Shown: positions 1 to 8,830, counted from the stretch's first letter. The stretch: 64,000 nt of DNA from QWOP01 sp003669605 (GCA_947481985.1 CANKIK010000005.1:20800-84799); one strand, 5' to 3'. Translations and numbers: made by a program. Notes: generated from the letters alone by a model not told the origin.

Positions 1-2
1 TG

Positions 3-239
3 GCCAGCGACGCCGACCGGATCCTCCCCGGCGAGGGCGCCGCGCCCCCGGACGACCTGCTCCGCCGGCTCGCCGAGATCTCCTATGCCGGGGGAGTGGC
101 GGTGGAATTGATGAATCCCGCCCTGTGGCGGGTGCCGCCGCGGCAGTTTGGTGAGGTGGCGACCACGGCATTGCGTCGTCTCCTGGGCCAAGCCGATATG
201 GGGTTTGGCCCCCGGCCCCCGGAACCATCGCCCGCCTGA
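3..239 (+). CDS. Sugar phosphate isomerase/epimerase (3' end only)
   Basis: This is the C-terminal 78 residues of a gene that starts before the window; the frame ends at TGA 237-239. The visible text includes RILPGEG, a spacer, then a VAVELMNPALW stretch and a closing ALRRLLG. That matches the end of xylose-isomerase-like TIM-barrel epimerases, where the last strands carry a G-G-x-x-x-V-E-L-x-N pattern. The substrate cannot be told from this piece. A second, complete epimerase of the same broad superfamily lies at 36919-37860. No strong terminator is visible between this stop and the next gene. Confidence 0.6.
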   Translation, partial: ASDADRILPGEGAAPPDDLLRRLAEISYAGGVAVELMNPALWRVPPRQFGEVATTALRRLLGQADMGFGPRPPEPSPA

Positions 240-374
240 CAACTCCCGCTGTGCCCAGGCCAATCGCCGCCGATTTTCCCTGGGCGGGGCCAATCTCTCG
301 CTCCACCGAGCCGCTGCCCTGTAGAATCACTCGGCAGCGGCAGAAATCTTCCGAGATGCGGGAGGAGGCTTTTC

Positions 375-1550
375 ATGGTGCAGACAGCGCTACGGACTCT
401 GGCCAGATCGGCGCGGCGAATCGTGCTGCTTGTGTTGCTATGCGGATTGTTTGCAGGCACGCTTGCCGGCCCTGCCGCGGCCTACCATGGCCACCATCAT
501 GGCCACCATCATGGTGGTTTCGGTGGGTGGGGGCATGGCTTCGGCGGTTGGCACCATGGCTTTGGCGGTTGGGGTGGCCCCGGCTTCGGGTTTGGGGGAC
601 CACGGTTTGGCTTCGGCGGCTTCGGCGGGGTGAGCCGGGTTGCCTGGGGCAACTCCTTCGTCGGTGGCGGCGGCCAGTTCTTTTCTGGTTCGATGCTCGT
701 CGGTGGCCCCTGGCTGGGGCCCTGTGGGGCCTCTGGAGGCTGGTATGGGGGACCGTCTTTTTGGTACGGCGGACCACCCTACTGGGCCGGGAATGGCTGG
801 GGCTCTCCGTGGTGGGGACCACCGGTGTTTGCCTGTCCGCCGTTGATGGCGATCGGTTTCGCTCCTGCCTTCGCCGGCACCCGCGCCGCGATCTACCCCC
901 AATTTGTATCGCAAGGATCACCGGCTCCGCGTCTGATCGCGTCGGCCCCGCTCCGCTCCCCGGCCGGAGGCCTTCGCCAAGGGCCGGCGTTCCCGGAACC
1001 GGCCTTTGGCCGCGGCCAACTGGGGGCTTCCCCGATTGATGCTTCCGTGCAGTTGGCTATCCGAACGAGCAACTCAAAAGTTCGCTCCCGCGCCGAACGC
1101 CTCGTGACCATCGGTGACCGGCACCTCCGTGCTGCCATCGCCGACCCGAAGAAGCTTCCTGCCGCGATCGACGCCTACCGGCGTGCGGCGCTCATCGCCA
1201 CCGACCTGCCCGAAATCTTCATCCGCCAGGCGATCGCGCTTTCGGCTGCCGGGAAGCCCGATGCCGCTTCCAAGGCGCTCGACAGGGCAGTGGCCATCGA
1301 CCGACGTTTGGCGGACGAATCTGCCAGCGATCGCGCCCCGGGACGCGATCCGGTGTTCGTTGGTACGGCTGTTCCTGGCGGCCGCCAGGAACGATCGCAA
1401 CTTGCCCTCCGCAGCGAAAAAATTCTCGGTCGGATCTTTGCCGCGGTTCCCGGAGAGATTGCGGCCGGTGACGGGCAGGCTGACAACTGGATCGCCCAGC
1501 GTTTTCGCGACCGCGGTGGAATTCCGCTGCTCGCTGCCGTCCGCCGCTGA
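375..1550 (+). CDS. Exported Gly/His-rich protein with C-terminal TPR-like helices
   Basis: Predicted secreted protein of 391 residues and unknown function. The ATG at 375 follows a strong GGAGGAGG about seven bases upstream. Residues 1-36 form a signal peptide with an Arg-rich n-region, a Leu/Val core and an Ala-rich end. Residues 37-90 are a low-complexity His/Gly tract (HGHHHGHHHGG, then GFGGWG repeats) that could bind metal or a surface. A Gly/Trp/Phe-rich middle follows. Residues about 238-312 look helical and TPR-like, with an A-A-I-D-A-Y-R-R-A motif and an A-S-K-A-L-D-R-A-V motif. Proteins with this low-complexity plus TPR arrangement are common in planctomycetes, but I do not recognise a characterised member. 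The 135 bases upstream hold no other gene. Confidence 0.8.
   Translation: MVQTALRTLARSARRIVLLVLLCGLFAGTLAGPAAAYHGHHHGHHHGGFGGWGHGFGGWHHGFGGWGGPGFGFGGPRFGFGGFGGVSRVAWGNSFVGGGGQFFSGSMLVGGPWLGPCGASGGWYGGPSFWYGGPPYWAGNGWGSPWWGPPVFACPPLMAIGFAPAFAGTRAAIYPQFVSQGSPAPRLIASAPLRSPAGGLRQGPAFPEPAFGRGQLGASPIDASVQLAIRTSNSKVRSRAERLVTIGDRHLRAAIADPKKLPAAIDAYRRAALIATDLPEIFIRQAIALSAAGKPDAASKALDRAVAIDRRLADESASDRAPGRDPVFVGTAVPGGRQERSQLALRSEKILGRIFAAVPGEIAAGDGQADNWIAQRFRDRGGIPLLAAVRR
486..515 (+). repeat. Short CATGGCCACCAT direct repeats encoding His-Gly
   Basis: Near-perfect repeats of CATGGCCACCAT at the start of the mature exported protein encode the HGHHHGHHHGG run. Such a tract can change length by slippage. 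It is followed by degenerate TTCGGCGG-type repeats that encode GFGG units. Confidence 0.6.
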
Positions 1551-1669
1551 TGCATTTCTGCTGATGCTTTTTTCCAGGTAGTCAGTCCTCGCAGGATTCG
1601 AGTCCCCAGCAAGAACCTTTTGATTCGCCCCCGTCGGCCCCGGACACTCCCCGGAAAACAATTCTCCGC

Positions 1670-3058
1670 ATGACCCCTTCCGACGCCGGGCCCTGTGCCC
1701 GCATCGATCTTGCCCAACCCAATGGCCGGGCCCGCCTCGACGCCCTCCGCGGCAAACTGGTCTCTCATGGAGACATGATCAGCCCCGCCGGCAGGCAAAA
1801 GACGATTGATGTCTTCGGCGAACCACTCTCGCCGAGGCTTGTCGTGGAGCGGATCTGCGCCGATGTGGCCGCCACGGGGCTCGATGCGGTGCTCGACTAC
1901 ACCCTCCGGATCGACGGGATCGCGATTCCCCGCGGCGATTTATTCGTGACTCCCCAGGCCCTCGCTGCGGCCCACCGCTCGGTGGAGAGCGGGTTTCTCG
2001 AATCGGTGCGGCGGATCGGTGCCAATGTCGAGCGGTTTCAGCGGGCGATCCTCGCGAGTGATGTGAGCGTGCCACTGGCCGGCGGTGGATCGCTCCGTCA
2101 GCGGTATGTGCCGCTGGATCGCGTGGGGGTCTGCGTTCCCGGCGGCGCCGCGGCCTATCCCTCGACGCTGCTGATGACCGTCGTCCCGGCCCAGGTGGCG
2201 GGGGTCGGCGAGATCGTCGTCGTGGCGCCGCCGACCAAGTACGGCTCCGAGAACAGGCATGTCCTCGCTACCTGTCACGAGTTGGGGATCACCAAGGTGC
2301 TCCGCTGTGGCGGCGCCCAGGGCGTGGCGGCGCTGGCCCATGGCCTGCCGGCCAAAGAAGGCTTCGAGGGGCTTGCTCGCGTCGACAAGATTGTCGGTCC
2401 CGGCAACCTCTTCGTGGCACTTGCCAAGCAGCATGTGTTTGGGAGGGTGTCGATCGATTCGATCGCCGGTCCCAGCGAGATCGTGATCGTGGCTGATGCC
2501 CACGGACGCCCGGAGTTTATCGCCGCCGACATGCTTGCCCAAGCGGAGCACTCGCCAGGATCAGCGATCCTACTGACGGCTTCACTTGCTGTCGCCGATG
2601 CCGTGGCGGAGGCGCTGCTCCGCAGGCTTGCGGTGCTCGAGCGGTCGGATCTCACACGCGACAGCCTGGAGAGGTTCTGCGGGATCGTGGTCACCCACGA
2701 TGACGCGGAGTCGGCAAGGCTGGCCGATGAAATCGCACCGGAACATCTCTCCATCGACACCGTTGATCCCGAGGCGACGCTGGCCACGATCCGTCACGCC
2801 GGCGCGGCTTTCCTCGGACCATGGAGCCCAGTGGCGGCGGGCGATTACGCCGCCGGTCCATCGCATGTTCTCCCCACCGGAGGCACCGCTCGGTTTGCCG
2901 CGGGGCTGTCTGCCAACGAATTCCTCCGTGGAGGGAGCGTGATTCACCTCGCGGAGGAAGATCTCAGGGGAATGGCCGCCGACATCGCGGTGGTGGCGGA
3001 CATTGAAGGACTGACTGCCCACAGGCGAAGCGTGGAAGTGAGGAGCGGCAAGGCATGA
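1670..3058 (+). CDS. hisD: Histidinol dehydrogenase
   Basis: Catalyses the last two steps of histidine synthesis: oxidation of L-histidinol to histidine with two NAD+, using zinc. The 462-residue protein shows the family hallmarks in order: the nucleotide-region motif VGVCVPGGAAAYPSTLLMT, the RCGGAQGVAALAHG block, the VDKIVGPGNLFVALAK block, the GPSEIVIVAD strand, the metal and catalytic AQAEHSPGS motif, EHLSI, and the C-terminal SHVLPT motif. It is slightly longer than the usual 430 or so residues because of the N-terminus, so a later start is possible. No clear Shine-Dalgarno precedes the ATG. Its stop overlaps the start of the next small gene by four bases. hisC and hisB lie 5.8 kb downstream, so the pathway is split. 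Confidence 0.95.
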   Translation: MTPSDAGPCARIDLAQPNGRARLDALRGKLVSHGDMISPAGRQKTIDVFGEPLSPRLVVERICADVAATGLDAVLDYTLRIDGIAIPRGDLFVTPQALAAAHRSVESGFLESVRRIGANVERFQRAILASDVSVPLAGGGSLRQRYVPLDRVGVCVPGGAAAYPSTLLMTVVPAQVAGVGEIVVVAPPTKYGSENRHVLATCHELGITKVLRCGGAQGVAALAHGLPAKEGFEGLARVDKIVGPGNLFVALAKQHVFGRVSIDSIAGPSEIVIVADAHGRPEFIAADMLAQAEHSPGSAILLTASLAVADAVAEALLRRLAVLERSDLTRDSLERFCGIVVTHDDAESARLADEIAPEHLSIDTVDPEATLATIRHAGAAFLGPWSPVAAGDYAAGPSHVLPTGGTARFAAGLSANEFLRGGSVIHLAEEDLRGMAADIAVVADIEGLTAHRRSVEVRSGKA

Positions 3059-3237
3059 ACGATCAGTTTCCGTTTTATATCGGCTGGGGAACGCTGGCCT
3101 TGATCAACGCCGGACTCGCTCAGACGAAGCACCGCAACGGCTTGCTGTGGTGGTTGTGCTCGCTTTTTCTGGGGCCGATCGCGACGTTGTTGATTGTGAT
3201 TCTGCCCCGCGTGGCCCCCGGCCTCGATGAGGCTTGA
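3055..3237 (+). CDS. Small two-segment membrane protein, hypothetical
   Basis: A 60-residue protein that starts in an ATGA overlap with the hisD stop, which suggests translational coupling. It has two hydrophobic stretches, roughly residues 6-20 and 29-49, separated by a basic loop (QTKHRNG), and a short polar tail. The hydrophobic pattern and placement favour a real gene over chance. The KHRN-G-WW-pattern followed by G-P-I-A-T resembles small inner-membrane proteins that sit next to membrane processes, but I cannot assign a family or function. Confidence 0.55.
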   Translation: MNDQFPFYIGWGTLALINAGLAQTKHRNGLLWWLCSLFLGPIATLLIVILPRVAPGLDEA

Positions 3238-3294
3238 GAGCAGGGTAGAATCGGCAGCCGCTGCGGCGCTTTTGTAATTCTCCAGGAGTCCATC

Positions 3295-4308
3295 ATGCAG
3301 AGGAGCCTTCCCCGCTGGTCAAGTATCTCTCTGCCGGGGGGCGTGGCGTGGGCTGTGATTGTGGCACTGCTGGGCGGGATGAGGGGAGGAATGGCCACCG
3401 ATCCGCCGCCGGTGGATCGTGAAATTCCCGGCTGGACACTCGCCTGGAACGACGAGTTCGATGGCGCTGAAATCGACGCCGCCAAGTGGGGATTCGACCT
3501 TGGCAACGGCTTCTACAACTACGACGCCAGACAGTGGATCTCGGGCTGGGGGAACGACGAGCTCCAGTACTACTCGCGCGATCCTGACAATGTCTTTGTT
3601 GAGGATGGGTCGCTTCACATCCGGGCGCTGAAAGAATCCCGCGATGGCTTCGGGTACACCTCTGCCCGGCTTCGCACGCGGCGGAAGGATGGCAAAAATC
3701 TCTTCAGTCAGACCTACGGCCGGTTTGAGTTCAGGGCGAAACTGCCGACGGGGCAGGGGATCTGGCCGGCACTCTGGTTGCTTCCGGAGAAAGAAAGTTA
3801 TGCCGCCTGGGCGGCATCAGGGGAGATCGACATTCTCGAGGCGAAGGGGCAGGAGCCGAAGCGGATCCAGGGAGCGCTCCACTTCGGTGGCCGCTGGCCT
3901 GCCAATACATTCACCGTCGGCGAGCACTTCTTTGCATCAGGCTCAATCGCCGACTTCCACGTCTATGCGCTCGAATGGAATCCCGGTGAGATGCTGTGGG
4001 AGGTCGATGGAAAACGCTACGCCACGATGAACTTCTGGTGGAGCACAAGCCGGGCAGACGCCACAGGGGGCGTGGTCCCCACAGGCGAGGCCGATCTCAA
4101 CCCTTGGCCGGCGCCCTTCGACAAACCGTTCCAGGTGGTGATCAATCTCGCCGTCGGTGGAAAGTTTCTCGGTAACCCCGATGCCACCACTCCGTTTCCG
4201 GCGGAAATGGAGGTCGACTATGTGCGTGTCTACCAGCGCAGCGGTCCCCAGCCGGGCCTTCCGCCCCGGGGCCAGGGGGAGCTTCCTTTCAGGGAGACGG
4301 GCCGCTAA
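3295..4308 (+). CDS. Glycoside hydrolase family 16 (laminarinase-like)
   Basis: Probable exported endo-beta-glucanase of 337 residues, acting on beta-1,3- or mixed-linked glucans. The ATG has an AGGAG six bases upstream. Residues 1-34 form a signal peptide. The GH16 catalytic motif GEIDILEAKG supplies the nucleophile E177, helper D179 and acid/base E182. The upstream YGRFEFRAKLPTGQGIWPALWLLP block and the downstream EWNPGEMLWEVDG block are typical for laminarinase-type members. The C-terminal VDYVRVYQ strand closes the jelly-roll, and a short Pro/Gly tail follows. It is followed after 48 bases by a PQQ-type propeller gene and then an exported oxidoreductase, so the three may act together on extracellular sugars. 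The exact substrate is inferred only from family resemblance. Confidence 0.9.
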   Translation: MQRSLPRWSSISLPGGVAWAVIVALLGGMRGGMATDPPPVDREIPGWTLAWNDEFDGAEIDAAKWGFDLGNGFYNYDARQWISGWGNDELQYYSRDPDNVFVEDGSLHIRALKESRDGFGYTSARLRTRRKDGKNLFSQTYGRFEFRAKLPTGQGIWPALWLLPEKESYAAWAASGEIDILEAKGQEPKRIQGALHFGGRWPANTFTVGEHFFASGSIADFHVYALEWNPGEMLWEVDGKRYATMNFWWSTSRADATGGVVPTGEADLNPWPAPFDKPFQVVINLAVGGKFLGNPDATTPFPAEMEVDYVRVYQRSGPQPGLPPRGQGELPFRETGR

Positions 4309-4356
4309 CCGGCCGGGAGCTTTCGTTTCATGCTGAGCCGATTTCTAGGAGTCACG

Positions 4357-5724
4357 ATGCGACAGACTGGCAGGGCAGTTGTCCGATTGGTGGTGCTGGC
4401 AGTGGGACTGCTGCCCTGCGGCGGCGCGGACGTTGGTGTGGTTGGGGCCGAGGCTCTGCCTGCCTGGAACCAGTGGCGCGGGCCTGGCGGCCAGGGGCAC
4501 GCCACGGCGGCGCAGGATCTCCCCCGTACCTGGAGCGAAACCGACAACGTCGTTTGGAAGACGCCGATCGAGGGCAAGGGCTGGTCGAGCCCGGTGCTGG
4601 CCGATGGCCGGCTGTGGCTGACGACGGCGGTTGAATCGCCGATCACCGAGGGAGAGAAACAGGAGCGGCTCGCCAAGGTCGAAAACTCAGACGGGCTCCA
4701 GGTCTCGGGGCCGGTGAGCCTGCGGGCAGTGTGCCTGGAGGCGGAGACTGGGAAGGTGCTCCACGACGTCGAACTCCTCCGCCAGTCGGAGCCCGACCCG
4801 ATCCATTCACTCAATTCCTATGCCTCACCGTCGCCGATCCTCGAGGTGACGCTTGAGGGAACGCGTCTCTATTGCCACTTCGGCGCCAACGGCACTGCCT
4901 GCGTCGATGCCGCCACGGGAAACATCCTCTGGACCCACGTGCTCCAGAAGATCCGTCACGAAAATGGCGCTGGTGGAACGCCAGTGCTGTTTGAGAATCG
5001 ATTGATCTTCGATTGCGACGGCAGCGATCAGCAGTACATCGTGGCCCTCGACACTGGCAGCGGTGCGGTGGCGTGGAAGACGGAGCGATCGGGGGAACGC
5101 AATCCCGAACCACAGCTCAAGAAGGCCTACGGCACTCCTTTACTTGCCGAGATCGATGGCCGGACGGTGCTCCTCTCCACCGGTGCCGACTGGCTCTATG
5201 CCTATGATCCCGCCGACGGCCGCGAACTCTGGAAGCAGGCCTATGGAGTGCTCGGGTTCTCGGTCGTGCCGCGGCCGATTGTCGGCCACGGAATGGCGTA
5301 TATCAGCACCAGTTTCATGCAGCCGGAACTGCTGGCGGTGAAACTCCCCTCCGGAAGCGCGCTGCCCGAGATCGTCTGGCGCGTCAAGAAGAGCGTCCCC
5401 AACATCCCCTCGCCGCTTTTGGTGGGCGACGAAATCCTGATGGTCAGCGACAAGGGGGTGGCAACCTGCGTCGATGCCCACTCGGGCGACGTTCACTTCA
5501 GCGAGCGACTGGGGGGCAACTTCTGCTCGTCGCCGCTCTTCGCTGACGGGTGGATCTATGTGGGGAACCGGGAAGGGGAGACATTCGTCCTTGCCCCGGG
5601 AGAGGAATTCCGTGTTGAGGCGACCAACCATCTCGACGGCGAGATCATGGCGACCCCCATCGCTGTCGGTGGCGCGATCTTCCTCAGGACAGACAAGGCC
5701 CTGTACCGGATCGAGCAGCGTTAA
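4357..5724 (+). CDS. Exported PQQ-type (BamB-like) beta-propeller protein
   Basis: A 455-residue predicted periplasmic eight-bladed propeller. I place the start at ATG 4357 because AGGAG ends five bases upstream; an in-frame ATG at 4330 would add nine residues. A signal peptide covers about residues 1-30. The mature part begins WNQWRGPGGQGHA, the typical opening of planctomycete 'PQQ-like' proteins. It then shows blade repeats such as ACVDAATGNILWTHVL, VALDTGSGAVAWKT and YAYDPADGRELWKQ. These blades are structural and do not prove PQQ binding or enzyme activity. The gene sits between GH16 and a Gfo/Idh/MocA gene with short gaps, which suggests one transcript. The role in sugar oxidation is a guess. 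Confidence 0.85.
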   Translation: MRQTGRAVVRLVVLAVGLLPCGGADVGVVGAEALPAWNQWRGPGGQGHATAAQDLPRTWSETDNVVWKTPIEGKGWSSPVLADGRLWLTTAVESPITEGEKQERLAKVENSDGLQVSGPVSLRAVCLEAETGKVLHDVELLRQSEPDPIHSLNSYASPSPILEVTLEGTRLYCHFGANGTACVDAATGNILWTHVLQKIRHENGAGGTPVLFENRLIFDCDGSDQQYIVALDTGSGAVAWKTERSGERNPEPQLKKAYGTPLLAEIDGRTVLLSTGADWLYAYDPADGRELWKQAYGVLGFSVVPRPIVGHGMAYISTSFMQPELLAVKLPSGSALPEIVWRVKKSVPNIPSPLLVGDEILMVSDKGVATCVDAHSGDVHFSERLGGNFCSSPLFADGWIYVGNREGETFVLAPGEEFRVEATNHLDGEIMATPIAVGGAIFLRTDKALYRIEQR

Positions 5725-5779
5725 TCGGTCGGCCAACGGGGCCGGCAGCACCCAGACACCAATCCCGGAGTGTTTTCCG

Positions 5780-7090
5780 ATGGCATCGTCTCTTTCTCGC
5801 CGCCTGCTCCTCCGCGCTGCCGCGAGCGCTGGCCCGGCCCTGTTCACGCTCTCGCTCGGTGGCCGGCGCGTCCTCGGGGCCAACGATCGGCTCGATATCG
5901 GCATCATCGGCGTCGGTGGCCGCGGAGGGGCAAATCTCGACGCCGTCGCCGGCGAAAACATCGTGGCGCTGTGTGATGTCGATGAGCAGCGGCTGACAGC
6001 GGCCGGCGGCAGGTTTCCGGCGGCAGAGCGTTTCGCCGACTATCGAGCGATGCTCGCCGAGGCGAAACTCGACGCCGTCGTCATCTCCACCCCCGACCAC
6101 CACCATGCCCCGGCCACGGTCCGGGCGCTGCAGCGTGGCCTCCATGTCTACTGCGAGAAACCGCTCACGCACACCGTCGCAGAGGCGCGGTTAGTTGCGA
6201 AGATCGCCGCCCAGAAGGGTGTGGCAACGCAGATGGGGACGCAGAACCACGAGCACCCCGGCTATCTGCGGCTGGTGGAACTGCTTCGTGCGGGGGCAAT
6301 CGGGCAGGTGAGCGATGTGCATGTGATCACCGACCGGCCCGGCACGTGGTGGCCGCAGGGAATCGAGGCGCCCCAGGGGGGGCAGCCAGTGCCGTCCGAT
6401 CTCAACTGGGATTTGTGGCTCGGTCCGGCTGCGAACCGGGCCTACGATCCGGCCTACGTGCCCTTCAAATGGCGGGGGTGGTGGGATTTCGGCTGCGGCG
6501 CCGTCGGCGACATGGCGATCCACCTTGCCGATCCGGCGTTCTGGGGGCTCAATCTTGCCGGGCCGGTGCGGGTTTCCTCCCAGGGCCCGGCACCGAATCC
6601 CGACAGTGCGCCGACTTGGATGCAGACAACGTACGAATTCGCTGCGCGGGGAAAGCGTGGGCCGGTAAAACTCCACTGGTACGAGGGGGAGACAAAGGCT
6701 CCAGTGGGGGTGGCGGCGGATCTGCCGATGAATGGATCGCTGTTCGTGGGCACGCAGGGGCGGATTGCGATCGCTCACGACGGCCTGCCAAGACTGCTGC
6801 CCGAGGAGCAGTTCAAGGATTTTGTCCCCCCGCCACCGTCGCTGTTGGAATCACCGGGGCACCACCGGCAGTGGATCGAGGCCTGCAAGACAGGGTCGCG
6901 GACGGGAAGCCCGTTCTCCTACGCGGCGCCGTTCACGGAGACGGTGCTCTTGGGGAGCGTGGCCTACCGAGCCGGGGTGCCGATCGAGTACGACCCGGCG
7001 ACAGGGCTGGTGACCAACGATCAGGCTGCCAACGGCTGGCTCTCGAAGGAGTACCGCAAGGGCTTTGAGGTGTCGGAGTCACCGGTTTAG
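5780..7090 (+). CDS. Exported Gfo/Idh/MocA-family oxidoreductase
   Basis: NAD(P)-dependent sugar or cyclitol oxidoreductase of 436 residues. I start at ATG 5780; the open frame extends upstream but that part overlaps the preceding gene. The N-terminus SRRLLLRAAASAGP resembles a twin-arginine signal. The Rossmann motif GIIGVGGRGGANLDAV follows, then the family motif YCEKPLTHTVAEARLVAK with its conserved Lys, then ATQMGTQNHEH. The C-terminal alpha/beta domain contains WRGWWDFGCGAVGDMAIHL, typical of the planctomycete exported subgroup. Substrate is unknown. The neighbouring glucanase and propeller protein suggest a role in sugar conversion in the periplasm. A paralogue is at 27768-29075. Confidence 0.9.
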   Translation: MASSLSRRLLLRAAASAGPALFTLSLGGRRVLGANDRLDIGIIGVGGRGGANLDAVAGENIVALCDVDEQRLTAAGGRFPAAERFADYRAMLAEAKLDAVVISTPDHHHAPATVRALQRGLHVYCEKPLTHTVAEARLVAKIAAQKGVATQMGTQNHEHPGYLRLVELLRAGAIGQVSDVHVITDRPGTWWPQGIEAPQGGQPVPSDLNWDLWLGPAANRAYDPAYVPFKWRGWWDFGCGAVGDMAIHLADPAFWGLNLAGPVRVSSQGPAPNPDSAPTWMQTTYEFAARGKRGPVKLHWYEGETKAPVGVAADLPMNGSLFVGTQGRIAIAHDGLPRLLPEEQFKDFVPPPPSLLESPGHHRQWIEACKTGSRTGSPFSYAAPFTETVLLGSVAYRAGVPIEYDPATGLVTNDQAANGWLSKEYRKGFEVSESPV

Positions 7091-7209
7091 TGGGGCCTTG
7101 AAAAACGCCTCCTGCCGGGATTGCCTTTGCCCCCCTCGGGCTTCCGCCGGAAGAGGGTAGGATCAGGCGAGTAGTCCGATGTCCCCGAACCCTTGTATTG
7201 CCCCCTGCT

Positions 7210-8064
7210 ATGAACGTGTTCCGCCATCGAGAAGATCTCCTTCCGGTGCTCTGCATTGTCTCGCTCACGCTGCTCGATGTGGTGGTGTTTTTCTCCGCCC
7301 AGAGCATCTGGGTGCTGGGTGCTTGGCTGCTGGTGGCCATCGGCCCCAAGGCCTGCATCTGCTCCTGGAATCATCACCACCAACATCTCTTCACGTTTCA
7401 TCAACCGCTGCTCAACCGGTTGTTGGAACTGGTCTACGCCTTCCACACCGGCATCACCACCAATGCCTGGGTACTGCATCACGTTCTCGGTCATCACGTC
7501 AACTACCTCGATCAGTCGAAGGACGAATCGGCCTGGAAGCGGCGTGACGGATCGACGATGGGGGAGTTGGAATACACCATCACCATCGCCCTCACCGGGT
7601 ACCTGCGGGCGTTCCAGGTGGCCCGCAGATACCCTCGCTACCAAGCGGGCTTCTTCGGAATGGGATTGGTGGTGCTCCTCCTGCTGGCGGCGGCCTTTGC
7701 CTGGAATTGGTTGAACGCCCTGCTGGTGTTCGCGATCCCGATGGTGGCCGGATACGTCATCACCTGCTGGCACACCTACTGCCATCACGCTGGCCTCGAC
7801 ACCCAGGACCCCTACAGGGCCTCGCACAACATCCTTCACCGCTCCTATAACATCCTCACCGGCAACCTCGGCTTCCACACGGCGCACCATGTGAAGCCGA
7901 AACTCCACTGGTCGCGACTGCCGCAGTTCCATGCCACGATCGCCGACAGGATTCCCGCCGATCTGTACAAAGAGCCGCTCTTCCCCGTGAATCTCCTCCC
8001 AGCCGGAGACTACCGGACCCCGGTGGTGTCTTTAGGAAGCGATTGCCGAGGCAGAGGCGATTGA
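7210..8064 (+). CDS. Membrane fatty acid desaturase / hydroxylase family protein
   Basis: Integral membrane di-iron enzyme of 284 residues, expected to desaturate or hydroxylate a lipid chain. The His boxes are SWNHHHQH (residues 53-59), HHVLGHH (90-96), CWHTYCHHAGLD, HNILHRS and a C-terminal HTAHH. Hydrophobic helices sit at roughly residues 10-30, 36-52, 150-165 and 167-185. A TTG at 7198 would add four residues, but the ATG is preferred; neither has a clear Shine-Dalgarno. It ends eight bases from the stop of the convergent gene. The spacing of the boxes fits fatty acid desaturases better than beta-carotene hydroxylases, but the substrate is not certain. Confidence 0.8.
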   Translation: MNVFRHREDLLPVLCIVSLTLLDVVVFFSAQSIWVLGAWLLVAIGPKACICSWNHHHQHLFTFHQPLLNRLLELVYAFHTGITTNAWVLHHVLGHHVNYLDQSKDESAWKRRDGSTMGELEYTITIALTGYLRAFQVARRYPRYQAGFFGMGLVVLLLLAAAFAWNWLNALLVFAIPMVAGYVITCWHTYCHHAGLDTQDPYRASHNILHRSYNILTGNLGFHTAHHVKPKLHWSRLPQFHATIADRIPADLYKEPLFPVNLLPAGDYRTPVVSLGSDCRGRGD

Positions 8065-8072
8065 TCGGGCCT

Positions 8073-8516
8073 TCAGTGGAACTTCACCAGTACCACCCCT
8101 GCGAACACGAGCAGCACGCCCAACAGCCTCCCTGGGGTGACGGCCTGCCGCGGTAGGTCCATCAGACCAAAGTGGTCGAGGAGGAGCGAGCAGGCCAATT
8201 GCCCGCCAACCACCGCGGCGATGAACGCCGCCGCTCCCAGCCGGGGAGCCAGCGCCGCCCCAGAGAGGACGATCAACGCCCCCAGCGGGCCGCCAATCCA
8301 GTTCCACCACGGTGCCCCCCGGGCGGCGCTTGGCAGGGGGGCCATGGGGCGGAGCAGGATCATCACGGTGGCGGCCGTGATGATCGTGCCGCAGATCGAG
8401 AAAAATGCTGCCCAGATCGGGCTCTGGAGGTGGGCACGAAGCGAGGCGTTGGCCGATGCCTGGAGGGCGAAGCAGGCGCCAGCACCGCTGGCCAGCAAGA
8501 TCCACACCACGTCCAT
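8073..8516 (-). CDS. DMT-family small transporter (YdcZ/DUF606-like)
   Basis: A 147-residue inner-membrane protein with about five hydrophobic helices. It starts VVWILLASGAGACFALQASANASLRA and ends GVLLVFAGVVLVKF. The early polar motif A-x-Q-x-x-x-N-x-x-L and the central W-x-W-x-G-G-P-L-G-A stretch fit the YdcZ half of the drug/metabolite transporter superfamily. Usually two such halves pair, encoded by adjacent genes or fused; only one is seen here, so it would have to form a homodimer. GGAG lies eight bases before the ATG. The substrate is unknown. Confidence 0.8.
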   Translation of the reverse strand: MDVVWILLASGAGACFALQASANASLRAHLQSPIWAAFFSICGTIITAATVMILLRPMAPLPSAARGAPWWNWIGGPLGALIVLSGAALAPRLGAAAFIAAVVGGQLACSLLLDHFGLMDLPRQAVTPGRLLGVLLVFAGVVLVKFH

Positions 8517-8830
8517 GAGTGCCGCTCCAAGAGGGAACCGCAGGCCGGTCTGGAAGAGGCTGCGGGGGCCATCAGTATCGTCGGCCGGTCGCTGCTGTCG
8601 ACCCGGGGAGGTCTGGTGCCGACGATCACAGCGGTTGTAGCGGCCACTCCTGAAGCCGGAGCACCTCGTGGCCCGTGGAAAAAGTCATCCATCCCCTTTT
8701 TTCCGTGGAAAAACTGCTGTTTTCTCGTGCGACGCACTCGCCACCCCCTCGGGCAGCAAGTGCCGGCAGTTAATCCACGGCCGGTGAGCGCCAGCCAGGT
8801 GCGGGGGCCGGTGTGAGGTAGACTCGCGGC
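8517..8830. other. Divergent intergenic region containing repeat copy A
   Basis: This 314-base gap separates the divergent transporter and hisC genes. The left half is GC-rich without a recognisable gene. The right half is copy A of the dispersed repeat. Promoters for both flanking genes must lie here, but I cannot place -35/-10 boxes with confidence. Confidence 0.6.
8675..8780 (+). repeat. Dispersed intergenic repeat, copy A
   Basis: About 106 bases, starting GTGGAAAAAGTCATCC, continuing through CTGTTTTCTCGTGCGACGCA, and ending GGCAGTTAATCCACGG. It aligns along its whole length with copy B (27506-27616). The A-run/T-run inverted repeat at the left end is retained. It lies in the divergent gap between the YdcZ-like gene and hisC. 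Confidence 0.8.

Noticed and set aside
1585..1625. GGATTCGAGTCCC resembling a tRNA T-loop
   Set aside because: There is no acceptor stem, anticodon arm or D-arm around it, so it is not a tRNA gene; an integration-site remnant cannot be supported.
8538..8640. Extra similarity between the left flank of repeat copy A and the right flank of copy B (CTGGAAGAGGC, GGCCGGTCG)
   Set aside because: The shared words are short and in a different order relative to the repeats; chance similarity in GC-rich DNA is likely.
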